DNA from: Sparassis latifolia
Taxonomy: Eukaryota; Basidiomycota; Agaricomycetes; Polyporales; Sparassidaceae
DNA length: 64,000 nucleotides
NCBI GenBank assembly: GCA_018466975.1
Contig: CM031559.1
Coordinates: 744,001 to 808,000, forward strand
Direction: 5' to 3'
The translations under genes and the position numbers were made by a program. Position 1 is the stretch's first letter, and every line of letters starts with the position of its first letter. Positions 1 to 11,746 of the stretch are shown here, in pieces. Under the pieces are notes generated by a model. The model saw only the letters and a list, made by a program, of their open reading frames with translations. It ran no database searches and was not told the DNA's origin.

Positions 1-1437
1 GTGCTCCTGGGCTTCCCAAGAAGCAAGGAGTCCTTTGAAGCTTTATCTGCATCCACAGATGAGGAGGTCCTTGAGGCATGGCAGAAGGAGTATGACGACG
101 CTATGGAGGCTCGCCAAAATGATCCGAAGATTATGGACACCTTCGATGTCCAGCTCAGGAAGGGTGAGTATCCTTCCATCGTCGTGTGGCATGTAGTTGA
201 CGTGAATGCAAGCCCCGGGTAAAGACCTCACCCAACTCAGACTGGCGGGCGAGGAGTCTGCCAAGGGCTTGGAGAAGGGCACCGCCGGATGGTTGTCGAC
301 TGGCCTCAAAATTCAAGAAGCACAGTGAGTTTGCCTCGTCTTTACAAAAATACAGCTCTGACGGCCTTCAGGCTTAAGCTTGCGAATGATATCCGCAAGG
401 CGGGCCAAAATCTGAGCGTGGCGGAGGACCTCAAGACTCTCGAGCGCTGTCAGCGCCTCAAAGTCAGCATTCTCACATTCCAACGTCGCTCTGAGAAGTT
501 CATGGGAAGGTTGGAGGACGTTCCCGCCATGGAAGATCGTGACGATGGTGCGCTCTGGGATTCCTTGGATGAGAATCCTTTTCAAATACACCCGGAGGAC
601 GCTGAGTATGGCGAGGATGCGATTCCACCCGAGCAAGCTTCCTTGAATTTACCTTCGCAGATCGGATTCGTGGCCGCCATCACCAACGGGCTCCAGACCC
701 TGGCGGCCCAAGAGTTGGAGTTGCGCAAAGGCCTGATGAATGACATCCTCCACGAGCTTCGCATGGCCCTTGGACTGAAGTCTTACCTCTACCGCAAGAG
801 GGTTCGTCCCGCCAACAGCGTCGGAACCATGACCCGTGCACAGGCGGAGGTTCATGCTGCCGATCAGACCGTCTTGGCCTGCACCAGGCTCTATTCTGCC
901 AACCGACGTGCCATTATGCGCTTGGGCGCCACCGATGAAGACTTGGCCCTCTATCGCCCTTTGGATAAGAAGGACCTGCACGTGAAGACTGCCGTCATTG
1001 AGGCTAGCACCTCCGGGCTCAGGAACGTCAACCTGGCTTGGTTCTGGACCGTGGATGTCACTGGAGATTGAGGTTCATCAGAATGGATGGACGAGTGTTC
1101 GTTATTGTCTGATTGATCTCTAGGCCTCCTGCTAATTTACCCTCCAGTCTATAGAGTCAATTGGCTGCATGCCAGAGCTCGATATGAGAGATGGAGAGAG
1201 GAGCATGTCTTGGTCCACTCCGAAATGGCCTGGACCATAGCCACCTTCAAGCAGAATGCAGAACAATGGGCTCACTGGCTCGAGATGACGGATCCTTCCT
1301 GGCGGGGTCATGTTTGCTATGCCACCAGGCAAGTGAGTATGTGGCAGACCTTCGCCAGCCACGCCACTGACGCCTTCAGCCACATCCTCGCCCTGGACAT
1401 TGAGGATGAAACGGCGGGCCATGAAAATGCGCTTTGA
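1..1437 (+). CDS. 3' part of a probable KDZ-family (CxC1/CxC2-like) transposase, truncated by the window start, possibly decayed
   Basis: The frame is open from base 1. Exons read as 1-163, 213-324 and 372 onward, with introns 164-212 and 325-371 (GTGAGT..AG). The region around codons of 740-1060 has the pattern LRMALGLKSYLYRKRVR, then a helical Leu/Arg stretch ending in LAWFWTVD. A last exon carries RVNWLHARARYERWREEH and a Trp-rich end. This order (RSYL/KSYL, LSWIW-like, then W..ARAR..RW.EE) matches my recollection of the C-terminal part of Kyakuja-Dileera-Zisupton transposases that are abundant in agaricomycetes. The catalytic core would lie upstream of the window. An in-frame TGA at 1069-1071 sits where the frame would otherwise continue and fits a TGG-to-TGA change, so the copy may be dead; alternatively an intron covers it. 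Family assignment is from memory of the motif layout, not from a search. Confidence 0.5.
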
Positions 1438-1860
1438 GTCAGGGTTCAATGGGGTGTACGCATATTCATGTTTGCTATATCGATGTAGTGATCGTCATGT
1501 ATGTAATTCCTACTCACCAATATCACATTTGGCAAAGTGACCTTCATCCTCGCCTGAGGGCTTCATCTCGGCATGTGCTCTCCAATTGCATGACATCAGA
1601 CATCAGATAAGGTCGATCAGATATCAACCTCGGCTCATCCACTCACCGTCATATCTGCCCAGTTCTTCAACATCAGATCGCGCCCCTGCCTGTTCTCCAG
1701 AGGAGGTTGCAGTTGGAAGTCTACACTTGGAGGATCCAAGAAGCTGTTCTAGCACTAGAGCCTAACCCAGATCACTTCACCAAGGTCCGTTGGGAGGAAG
1801 GCTTGCGCCGGGAGATGAGTGCGCCTTTCTTGCTGATATCGCCTGACCCTGCTGAGTCCT

Positions 1861-2371
1861 GTGCAGTTCGCCGTCAGGGGTATCTGTGGCGACCTCGTGT
1901 TGGTGGGTCATGCTGACCATATTGACCATGGCGGAGTTATCGCCAGTGTCCTCACCGTCTGCACTTTCAATCGTGAAGTTCTGCGCCCCATCAGCATTGA
2001 CATCAAGGCGATTCCACACCCCACCACCCTCGTTCCTCGTCCTAAGAACCTACTCGAGGATTCACCCGACTACTGGTGGAAATCGGATCGTCAGGTTGGG
2101 CCGGCGGGGAGCCCTATGGAGGCCTGGTGGTACAAACTTGGTGATCCCTGGGTGAGTGGTACGTTCCAACACCTTACAGTCTTGCTGAACCTCGAGAACG
2201 TAGGAGAAGGTGTACACCGTCTCCGAGTCTACACTGGTGCAGCTTGAACAGCTGCATGTTCGCATCGCGAACCTCACTAGTTGGTTGCATGAGAGGACAG
2301 ATCAGAACCTGGATGTGGTGCTGGAAGAGCTGCAGGAGGCGACGCGGCAGCTGCGTGAGTTAGGAATGTAA
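1861..2371 (+). CDS. Hypothetical protein with C-terminal coiled coil; 5' end uncertain
   Basis: Two exons are supported: an open frame ending at 2151 and a second exon 2204-2371, joined by a 52-nt intron with GTGAGT..TAG ends. The first exon encodes a mixed segment ending in EAWWYKLGDPW. The second encodes a Leu-rich heptad-like helix (LVQLEQLHVRIANLTSWL.. to ATRQLRELGM), which I read as a short coiled coil. Another open frame at 1707-1916 overlaps the first exon and may be the true 5' exon, so I did not choose an ATG. No family is recognised. It lies just downstream of the transposase end and before the repeats at 2.48 kb, so it may be cargo of the same element. Confidence 0.4.
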
Positions 2372-2476
2372 TCGCCCAATGCCAGGCGTCCGTTCGTGCT
2401 GTAGTGTGTCGAATATAAGGTTGTCATGTCTTTGAACCTGGGCAATGTACCTGGTGTGGTAAGGCAAAACATAGTA

Positions 2477-2818
2477 GCCACATACTCTCCTCAGGAGGGC
2501 ACATCCCCAATGGTATCTGATGCATGGCTCGAAAGCCAATGCCACATGAGAGAGTTTGGCGAAGTCATTCTGGACTGCATGTTCAGATGGCGAGTGATAT
2601 CCACCACAGTTCGCCAACCCTACTCACGGTGGAAAGGATCACCATTCATCTCCACATACTCTACCCAGAAGGGCACATCCCCAATTGTATCTGATGCATG
2701 TCTCGAAATGCTGATGCCAATTGGGAGAGTTTGGCGAAGTCATTCTGAACTCCATGTTCAGATGGCGAAGGATATTTGCCACAGTTCGCCAACCCTTCCC
2801 ACAGTGGGAGAGAGTGTG
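2477..2818. repeat. Tandem duplication, two units of about 174 bp
   Basis: Unit 1 (about 2477-2650) and unit 2 (about 2651-2818) both start with CACATACTCT and share GGGCACATCCCCAAT, ATCTGATGCATG, GAGAGTTTGGCGAAGTCATTC and CACAGTTCGCCAACCC, with scattered substitutions and short indels. The open frames on both strands across this region simply follow the repeat and are not taken as genes. Confidence 0.8.
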
Positions 2819-2849
2819 ATACTGCAAGGAGAGCTGATAGTGAGCTAAC

Positions 2850-3440
2850 CAGAATTGGAGGGAATGATGGGTGGATTACGTGGAAATTATTGGCTGGCGG
2901 TAGCTCCATCATTGCCCTGTTAGGCGGTGGATCAATTACGAAAAAATATGCCCATGGCGGTGGACTGATCACTGAGAACTACACCTATGGCAGTGGGCTG
3001 ATAGGTCTGAGCAAGAGGTGCCGCATGAGCAACGACTCGGCGTCGGAGCCCCCTTCTTCTGTGGTGTCCTTCGGCTTGTACGCTGATTTGCACACGTCTG
3101 CATCCTCGTCTACTTCGTGCTCTTGGTTGACTTGGGTACAATCCATTCGCCGTATGGTCTACTTCTTGGCTCGGGCAACCAGGTGTGGCATCCGCCCATG
3201 CTTCCCCTGACCAATCTCACATTTCATACATCCGCCCATGCTTCCCCCCGACCAATCTCCATGTTTCATAAATCCACCTATGCTACTCCCTGACGAATCA
3301 TTCGGTATGTTCCTTCACCCACCCATGCTTCACCAAGACGACACGGACACGATACGAGCCCAGTTGACAACCTAGGGCAAGGCAAATAACTCAGCTATGC
3401 CGGGCTAGTCAGATATTTCAGGCGACCCATGCTTATGGGC
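2850..3440. other. Non-coding spacer with sparse GGCGGTGG-type repeats
   Basis: No gene is supported. The stretch holds isolated copies of a GGCGGTGG.CTGATCACTGA-like unit (2890-3010), related to the minisatellite that follows, and a near-duplicated CATCCGCCCATGCTTCCCC motif around 3190-3250. Confidence 0.5.
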
Positions 3441-4375
3441 TCAGAAATATACCTATGGCAGTGGGCGATGGCTGTATAATAGCCCGTGGTGGTGGGCGAT
3501 CGCTCAGAACACTACCTATGGAGGTCGGCCCATCGCTCAGAACCCTACCTATGGGGTTGTGCCGATGGCTGTATAATAGCACCGTGGCCGATCACTCAGA
3601 ACACTACCTATGGAGGTTGGCCCATCGCTCAGAACACTACCTATGGCGGTGGGCCAATGGCTGTGTAATAGCCCCGTGGCGGTGGGCCGATCGCTCAGAA
3701 CACTACCTATGGCGATGGGCCGATCGCTCAGAACACTACCTATGGCGGTGGGCCCATCGCTCAGAACACTACCTATGGTGGTCGGCCCACCACTCAGAAC
3801 ACTACCTATGGCGGTGGGCCGATGGCTGTATAATAGCACCGTGGCCGATCACTCAGAACACTACCTATGGAGGTTGGCCCATCGCTCAGAACACTACCTA
3901 TGGCGGTGGGCCAATGGCTGTGTAATAGCCCCGTGGCGGTGGGCCGATCGCTCAGAACACTACCTATGGCGGTGGGCCAATGGCTGTATAATAGCCCTAG
4001 TGGCGGTGGGCCGATCGCTCAGAACACTACCTATGGCGGTGGGCCAATGGCTGTATAATAGCCCTAGTGGCGGTGGGCCGATCGCTCAGAACACTACCTA
4101 TGGCGGTGGGCCAATGGCTGTGTAATAGCCCCGTGGCGGTGGGCCGATCGCTCAGAACACTACCTATGGCGGTGGGCCAATGGCTGTATAATAGCCCTAG
4201 TGGCGGTGGGCCGATCGCTCAAAAATACACCTATGGCGGTGGGCCCATCGCTCAGAACTATCACCGCGGCGGTGGGCCCATGCCTGTATAATAGTTGCAT
4301 CATGGTGGTGGGCCGATCGCTCAGAAATACTCCTATGGCGGTGGGCCCATCGCTCCAGCATTCCCTTCATCGCCA
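3440..4375. repeat. Minisatellite of 33/34-bp units with a higher-order 67-bp pattern
   Basis: About 28 units share the core GCGGTGGGCC. Type A (33 bp) continues GATCGCTCAGAACACTACC; type B (34 bp) continues AATGGCTGTATAATAGCCC. From about 3930 to 4240 the two types alternate A-B-A-B, giving a 67-bp higher-order repeat, and a longer block (about 3560-3690) is copied at about 3840-3960. Because 33 is a multiple of three, several frames stay open and encode WRWADRSEHYLW-type peptides. I regard those as a by-product of the repeat. Confidence 0.9.
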
Positions 4376-4404
4376 TGAGCCGATCACTGACAGCTCCTTA
4401 CACA

Positions 4405-4488
4405 GACCGATGGGCCGACGTCCGCTGGCTGTCCAGTTCATGACAATGTCAGGGTAAATGGGAGTCCAGTTCACAAACATGACTGAAT
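4405..4488. repeat. Left copy of an ~80-bp direct repeat (partner at 19374-19455)
   Basis: This copy and the one at 19.4 kb share GGGCCGA.GTCCGCTGGCTG, TCCAGTTCATGACAATGTCA and GGGTAAATGGGAGT.CAGTTCA in the same orientation, followed by ACATGACTGAA, after which the sequences diverge. Both are preceded by GGCGGTGGGCC repeats. Two such copies 15 kb apart could be ends of a large mobile unit or two members of a dispersed repeat. Confidence 0.8.
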
Positions 4489-4570
4489 GGGCTGGACTGA
4501 ATACGCCACCACCTCCGCCAACTTCGAGGTCTGCCAACCATATGCTGCCATCAGTGATAACTACACCTTG

Positions 4571-5946
4571 CACTTCAGGGTACCCTTTATCCCTAGCTCT
4601 TAGCAACAAGATCTTCTATAGTATGTCATAGCTTCTTAAGTGTCAGACTGACCATGGTACCTATTATGTCCCAGGGCATAGATACAATATAGGCTGGGCA
4701 TATGGGATGATTATTATGTGGGATATCCTACTAGGCTAGGACATTAATTGTTTATCCCAGTATTACTGGTTGTTCCATAGTGTTAGGGGTACATAAGGAT
4801 GTCCCACTGTTAGCAGAAGATATATTTTTAGGCTGTTGTATATTTGTTGTTTCATCTTTTCATCTACTGCCATACTGTATAAACCTTAATTACATAGTTC
4901 AGTAAACCAGTGCTTTACTGATACTTCAAATGAGATGGGAGATACACAAGTAGTGGGATATCTCATACTAGGATTTATATTCACCTGCAGTGTTATAATA
5001 CTAATTACTATTAGTGGTATGTATAATATGTTCATTAGATCAAAGAACAACTATAACAGGCCAAACAACAGTTCTTATTCTCGTGTTTCAAAAGAAATTA
5101 TATCTTTTCTGATGTAATGTTCAAATTGACGTGATGTCACCTTTAGTATATTGCGTCTAACATGAATATTCTATAACTTTCATTAATAACCAAAAGAAAC
5201 ACAGTAACTCAGTCTACTTATACACTAGCAAATAAGAGACAAGTCAAGTCTGCTACTATAGAATGTACCTGAACAAAGCAAGGAAGACATTTGACCTAAG
5301 ATTGCAGTAAGGTTGCATTCACAAACACATTCACCCAATGACTTCTTATACTCTGGGACATTATGCTATAGGATGGGATATCCCATTTAAGGACCTGCTA
5401 CTCTCCAATCTTAATAATACAATAACTAGTGGAGGTCTTTAGGTAATTATAGTAGTCTAACAGATATATTTAGACAAATAATAGCCTGAATAGCTGTCAG
5501 CATACAAATAAATCACATTTTAGGATGTCCTTAAAATGGGATGTCCTTAAAATGGGATATTCTTAAAATGGAATATCCCATTTTTATATAAAGTGTTAAT
5601 AAAGCACTGGTTTACTGTACTATGTAATTAAGATTTATACAGTATGGCAGTAGATGAAAAGATGAAACAACAAATATACAACAGCCTAAAAATATATCTT
5701 CTGCTAACAGTGGGACAACCAGTAATACTGGGATAAACAATTAATGTCCTAGCCTAGTAGGATATCCCACATAATAATCATCCCATATGCTCAGCCTATA
5801 TTGTATCTATGCCCTGGGCAATCCCACAGAATGCCCTGGGACATAATAGGTACCATGGTCAGTCTGACACTTAAGAAGCTCTTAGCTATGACATACTATA
5901 GAAGATCTTGTTGCTAAGAGCTAGGGATAAAGGGTACCCTGAAGTG
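4571..5946. mobile_element. Non-autonomous DNA transposon with ~350-bp terminal inverted repeats
   Basis: The left end starts CACTTCAGGGTACCCTTTAT and the right end is its reverse complement. The match continues inward for about 350 bp to near 4920 and 5600. A 7-bp direct repeat CACCTTG lies immediately outside both ends (4564-4570 and 5947-5953) and is the likely target-site duplication. The arms differ by indels: the left has about 29 extra bases near 4774-4802, the right a 22-bp partial duplication of the GCCCTGGG block near 5810-5840. The A/T-rich interior (4920-5600) has no convincing gene. Around 5522-5580 it holds short tandem copies of ATGTCCTTAAAATGGGAT. A mobilising transposase must be supplied elsewhere; the superfamily is not identified. 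Confidence 0.85.
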
Positions 5947-6059
5947 CACCTTGAGCTGAACACTGTCGAGATGTGAAATGCGCACTCGTACTGCGCGCTC
6001 GCCAACCTTCAGCTAGGATTTGGAAATTCGTGACTCCATATATTTCACCATCACCTCCA

Positions 6060-7500
6060 CTAACTTTGTCCCACCAATGAAGCTGCCATCGACAGTCTCC
6101 ATCCCCTGCATAGTGTTCTCATCTCTATCAGTCTTTGGCATGATGTCCCTCTAATAAGCGAGCCAGTTAGGACCTGTTCTGAGTTAGGAATGCAGACTCG
6201 GTGATGAACTGTGCACATGCCAATGTGTGAGGCGTAATATGAAGCTTGCATCCAGTGGGGTGCCAGAATGCCCAGCCTGTTCTGGACACCCTCTCGCATG
6301 AAGTATGCATAGACGAGCCTTTCGCCATCTGCTCGAGTGACACCATGATGAATCGCCTTTTCACAAAAGGCTATGATGGTTCTAGGACTATAATCGATGG
6401 CGACACGCATGGCGGGGAAGTTCAACCACACACAAGTGTAGTTGCCCAACGTCGCCAACAGGTCGTAGAATGTGTATGCTATCTCAGTGAAAAGGAGTTT
6501 CCCAGTTGGCGATCACCTGGAGCACATTGAATGGCGATGACCAGTTCAGCGCCATCTCTCGCAATTCTGGGTCTTGCTGGATCAAACCTAAGCACTGGCG
6601 TCCTGCGGCATATAGTGTTGGGTGAACGACGGCCAGGATGGCGCCCAGCAATGCGGAGGAGTCATGAATATCATGCAGCCAACTTCTTCCACCCTCAAGC
6701 TTCAGGCTGGCGGAGGTCTCCAGCCTCCCAGACTCCATATGCTGCAAAGGCTGTCCAGACGCAAGGCAAATGGCATGGCGAGGAGACCCACCTCTCTTAC
6801 TTGTTGGAACCAACCTGGCGAGAGACACAAGGAGCCCGCTGGGAATTGGGCACACTCCTCAGGAGGCAAGAAGTACAACGGGTTGTGTCGCCAACTGGCA
6901 GTGGTGCTGGAAGGCTTACTGGCTGCTATTGCTGGGTGTAGGGCCCTGGTCGCTTGGAGCATCTTTGTCTGACAAATTTGTCAGATCACAGCGCAAGGCT
7001 GGGCAAGCCACTCACCTGACAGTCTGGTATCAACACTCTTGGAAGTATCCAAGCCAAGATGCGTCCGTGCATGTCCACGAAGGTGGTGGGCTAGTCTATG
7101 TTTCACTCTCACCAAATGGAGGAGGCCACTTCCATTCCAGTTCTGCCTCAAGGACTTCATTCTGCCCCGTGGGCTGAATCGAAAGGCTGTCGCAATATCT
7201 ATCAATGTCCCACTGCAGCCTTACTATTACAATGGCATGATCAGTGTGATCAGACCTGCGGCAAGACTAATGACTACCAGGATTACGGATGGCCTTCACA
7301 AGAGCATCCGCAATGTCATTGCACTCCAATAGGAGGGCGGATGGCATGGACAGAGGCACTTCTATGGATGGCGCAGAATGGGCTGCATGAGTGGCCAGAT
7401 GGAGCTTCTGGTGGAACATGAGCTCCAAGACTCCTGCAATCTGATCGGTCAGTGGCATGGGTGACAGATCGCTCATCTTGATACTGTCTGCCAATCAATG
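6060..7500 (-). pseudogene. Degenerate hypothetical gene, minus strand
   Basis: Open stretches on the minus strand (about 7494-7267, 6855-6484 and 6458-6060) look like pieces of one helical protein. One piece starts MADSIKMSDLSPMPLTDQIA and another reads ALLGAILAVVHPTLYAAG. The next continues YDLLATLGNYTCVWLNFPAM after a one-base frame change near 6490. The frame breaks and stops between pieces mean either several introns that I could not fix or decay. No family is recognised. Plus-strand frames of similar length overlap it but lack comparable structure. The stretch 7500-8200 has only weak open frames on both strands. Confidence 0.3.
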
Positions 7501-8222
7501 GGATGATTACAGCATGCATCAGTTGAAGGAACACACAGGTGTATGGCGGGCTCAGACGGTTGGCTTGCAGATGCAGGGGAGAATATAGGAGGGGCCACAA
7601 TGGCAAAGCACAGTATGCATTCATCTGCCTGCATGTTGCTTGCAAGCACATCCCTTGCACATCTCACATGTTCATCATGCCGCCGAGCCAGACTTGATGC
7701 CGCCATGCCAGATCACGGGCCGGGTGGTCTGCCATGTCTGGGCCCTTCGTCACTGCCATCTAATTGGCCGAGCCTAACTCCGAGGAAGCCCTTTATCCCA
7801 CAGATTGGCATGCAGATGATCGCCAGATTGCCTCCGCCCAGCATTCGCGAGATGAAGTTGGCGTGGTGTGCTCTGCCATAGAAGCGGCATTCAACATTGC
7901 CTTTCACCAGGCATGAATGCTAGTGCATACCTACTACCACCTCCCGCCACTGCGAAAAATACACATACAATGCTTCAGCAGTCACCACACACCATGGCGA
8001 GGAGGGTAATTGGTGTAAGCCCAAATGGGCCATCAGCACGTGCATGTTGAATTGTGGGCGGCCGACGAGAAAATGGACAGAGCACTGCCCATTGAACTAT
8101 CGACCCCCTTCACTGCCCCAACACAAAAATCTCATCCTCGACATCGAGAAAGCATGCCAGCGAGATTTGTAATTTTGACAGAGCATCAGCCCATACTCTC
8201 TGAGAAGCTGCGGTCTCATGAC

Positions 8223-11200
8223 ATGGCAGATGTCAAGGGTCGCAAGACTCTGGTTCAGAGCTTGCGCCAGAAGCTGAAGACACAGTTTGTCGATGCGTCA
8301 AATTATGACGACATCATTGTGGAAACTGTGAGCAGTGTTTCATGTCTGTGAGGTCCCCACTAACTCTCACCGCAGAAAATCTGAGAGTGGCTCAATAACC
8401 ATGTCCACCATGCGCAGGAGAAAGCGATGAAAAAGCGTATGCATGTTTCTGGCAAGCCCAATGCCTTCAAGGTGTCGGATGCGCTGGAGAGGGACAAGGT
8501 GACTGAGGCAGCGAGAGCACTTGCAGCAGAAAAGGGTTGCAATGTCTCCAAGGTGTGGAGAGTTGCACGGAGTGCCAAATGGGCAAAACTGTCCGAGGAG
8601 GAGCAGAAGGTGTATGAGGAAAAGGCGGAGAGTTGGCGCAATGGCACTCTGGATGATAAGACGAAAATGAAGTGCGTACCTCCTGTCACGTAGCATAAGG
8701 CAAATCCTGACCTAAGACAGGCTGAGGGAGCAGCGAATGATGCAATATCTGAAGAAGTTTGCCAAGACTATGTGGGACACCATGGGCATTCACATGGCAT
8801 TCATGCTAGCATATCCGAAGGAAGCGGGAAGTCTGAAGGTAGAGATGTGAGCGTAGACCGTCCGACTGTCGCCATCTGCTAACCCCCAAGTGAAGGGTAG
8901 AGGTCAACCACGCCATCACTAATGGAACTCCATTCGGGGCCTATCCTGGGTGGCTGCGTGCTTATCAGCCTCTAGCAAAGGTGTTCTCTGAGTGGGCCAA
9001 AGGCGAATACGGTAAGAAGACCTCCGTTGCATTGTCGCTGGCACACTGACCTGATTCCTTAGGTGTGACTGAGACTACGGTGACGGTGAAGAAGACACCT
9101 GCCGATTGCATGCGGGCCATGGACAAGATTCAGTTGATGGCCAACAGTTTTCCTCTGCTCCTGTCAGTGCCCGAAGGTATGGCGGAAGCGCCTCTCAAGG
9201 TGATGAAGGTACAAGTTCAAGACTTCATGAATCATCACTACGGTATGACACTCTCACTGGGTGTTGAGAGATGCTGATCAGTTTACAGCATTGGCGAAGG
9301 GTGTTCGGAACTGCAAGTCGCCATGGACAAAGCTGAACAGCATAGACGACATCAATGAGGTTATTCCAGCGGAGATGCTACCTGAGAACTTCCAGTGGAT
9401 CAATCCCTCAAAGATGACAAGTGTTCCCGTTCGTGCCCTCCTCGACCACTGGCGGGCACGCCAAGAGGAACATGGACCTGAGCAGACCATGCGATTCACC
9501 CAGTACTTCGACAAGGATGGCAAAGCTGCTCCCTCCAAGTATGATCCTCTTCCACCACTTGACGGATCAGCACAGGCATTAGAAGAAGGATCTGAACATG
9601 AGGTCCAAGAAGCACTCACACCAAAGAAGGCGGGGAAGGCGAAGAAGAAGGGTAAACCTGTGTGCAAGGTCACGGAAAAGACAGCATCGAAGGAGACAAA
9701 GGGCAAAGCTGTCCCTGGCGGAGCCAAAGGCGGTGGGCGTAAACGCAAGATGAAAGATGCATACGACTCAGAAGACGATGCCAGAAGCAGCCAAGACTCT
9801 GATCGGAGTTCGCCAGATATACCCAGCATGGCTTCCGAAGAAGATACTGCCTGCGATGAAGATTCAGGGGATGGCGAGAGCGTGATTGTGAATAAAGTGA
9901 AGGGCAAGGCAGTCGCCACCACCAATGGATGTAAGGCTAACAATGGTGGTGCACCTCAAGCGAGCAGTAGTGGCGATGCCAAGATGAAGGAAAAGCGAGG
10001 TCGCCAAGACCTTCCTCTGGGTGCACTGCACAGATTTGACATGGAGGAGACTGATGAAGCATCGAGTGAACTGGAGCCCAGTACAAAGGAGCTGAGGCTT
10101 GAGCTTCAAGGCCGAGCCCCACATCTCACTGGCGGGAGTACTGTGGGGAGTACTGTGCCCCACCTCATCAAAAGGAGAGACGTGTTTCTTGCCACCCTTT
10201 CCGTCGAACTGCGATACCAGGATATGCTGAAGCAAGTCAAGATTGCGACTGTGGTGAGCTCCTTTGGTGAGGATTCATAGCCACCATTGATCATCCGTCA
10301 TATAGCCCCAGGTGTATCATTTCGCCAGGTATGATCCGATTCCCTGGAGCGAATGGTCGTATGGCCAGCGCGACCTCCCGCCATCATTCCATGCAGTGGA
10401 CAACTTTGACATCATCGAGAACTGGTTAGGCGACAAACCATGGCTGACAAAATATCGGTTCTTACATCCACAGGGCGTACAACAATCTGCACTCGTGATT
10501 GGTATGGTGCTGAGGGACCTCACATGATCTCAGTTCATTGAGGAGGGTGAACCGATGAACCTTCCTGACTACGTGGTGAACTCGGCGATCTCATTTGATG
10601 CAGTAGAGCAGCTGCTTCGCTGTTGCGAGATCATTACCTTGGACATGGTGAAAGGGAATGTCACCCATGCCATGGTGAAGCCAGTGAGCAAGCCTGCCAT
10701 ACGCGGTGCCCCTCAAGGTGGCGATGACCTTGGGGGCCAGGAGGAGCAGGAAGGTGATGCCTCTGCAAGAACTCACAATGGCACTGCTACCGCTGCCAAA
10801 GTTCACAAGGCTCACCAGCCTGCCGCCACGGCCAACAACCCAATCATTCCAAGTGGAGGAGATGAAGGGCCGAGCCAGGAGACCAGTGGTGGGGCCTCTG
10901 ACAATGGCGAAGAGGACGATGCACACTTGTCCATACCTAGCAGTGGTGCCGAACGACCGCCACCGCCTCCGTTTATACCTAAGACAAGGAAGGCGGCAGC
11001 CATGAAAGGCTGTCCGTCAGGTCAAGCCAAAGCACTCCAGGGATGGTCAATCACCGATGCCCTTCAGAGTAATATCCCCGGCAGGATCACTTGCAGTCAG
11101 CGTCAAGCGATGGATGAGTTGCCCACCAAGAATACCCACAGTCAGCATCCACTAGGAGCTGTTAAAGATTTGAAGAAGCTTCCTGATCCAAAGCAGAAAT

Positions 11201-11520
11201 GTCAACCAGCACGTCCCGAGCCCGATGGTGAAGACAGCTCTGGCGAAGACAATCTGCCACCTCGGAAGCGTGGACATGGTACTCGGGACGAGTTGGTAGT
11301 GGTGTCGCCGAGGAAGAAGAATGCGAGGGCCGAGGACTCGGATGATGGTGACACACTTCCCGCAAAGCAAAGACGAGCTCTGCCTCAGACCCCAAAGGTC
11401 AAGGACAAGGGAGAAACCAAGCTGAAGCCGGTGCATCTGAGGAAAGCAGCCGCCAAAGTGAAAGAGAGTGGCCAAGTTGGTGCAGGTCGCAAGACCCACA
11501 GTGGCGGCACCAGACCTTGA
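8223..11520 (+). CDS. Long hypothetical nuclear-type protein with HMG-box-like helix and Lys/Ser-rich tail; possibly inactivated
   Basis: Multi-exon gene starting MADVKGRKTLVQSLRQKLK. Supported introns include 8328-8375 and 8672-8720, ones near 8839-8904 and 9011-9061, one ending near 9288, and others near 10251-10311 and 10510-10530. Exon 2 carries KPNAFKVSDALERDKVTEAA and LSEEEQKVYEEKAESW, a helix pattern resembling an HMG box. The middle reads TPFGAYPGWLRAYQ and WINPSKMTSVPVRALLDHW. The second half is low-complexity with basic clusters (GRKRKMK, PPRKRGHG) and acidic runs, suggesting a nuclear chromatin- or DNA-associated protein (inference). At 8382-8384 the splice model gives K-I-TGA-E-W-L, where CGA-to-TGA would explain the stop. 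Convergent with the minus gene ending at 11747. No database family is named. Confidence 0.55.
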
Positions 11521-11746
11521 CAATATAACTCCAGTTCAAAGTAGACTCGTAGGCTTCCACATTGTTTCACCTTCTATAATGAGACCCATAGATCTACATA
11601 GGTAAAGCCATGGAGATGGTGGCGATGGTGAGGGGAGTGGGCAAGAACTTCAGCAGGCATTCAGTTGACTTGGCGTGGCGGTGGCGAATTGAATGCATGA
11701 AGATTCCATGCTAGGTTAAAAAGCATGTATATCAATATTCTAATGA

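Noticed and set aside
3455..4125. Long open frames encoding WRWADRSEHYLW-type repeats
   Set aside because: They follow directly from the 33-bp minisatellite, appear in several frames and on both strands, and have no non-repeat domain.
3440..4375. CRISPR array
   Set aside because: Units are contiguous variants of one repeat with no unique spacers, and the genome is eukaryotic.
9278..9943. 221-codon minus-strand frame
   Set aside because: Antisense to the Lys/Ser-rich gene 8223-11520, whose exons join consistently on the plus strand.
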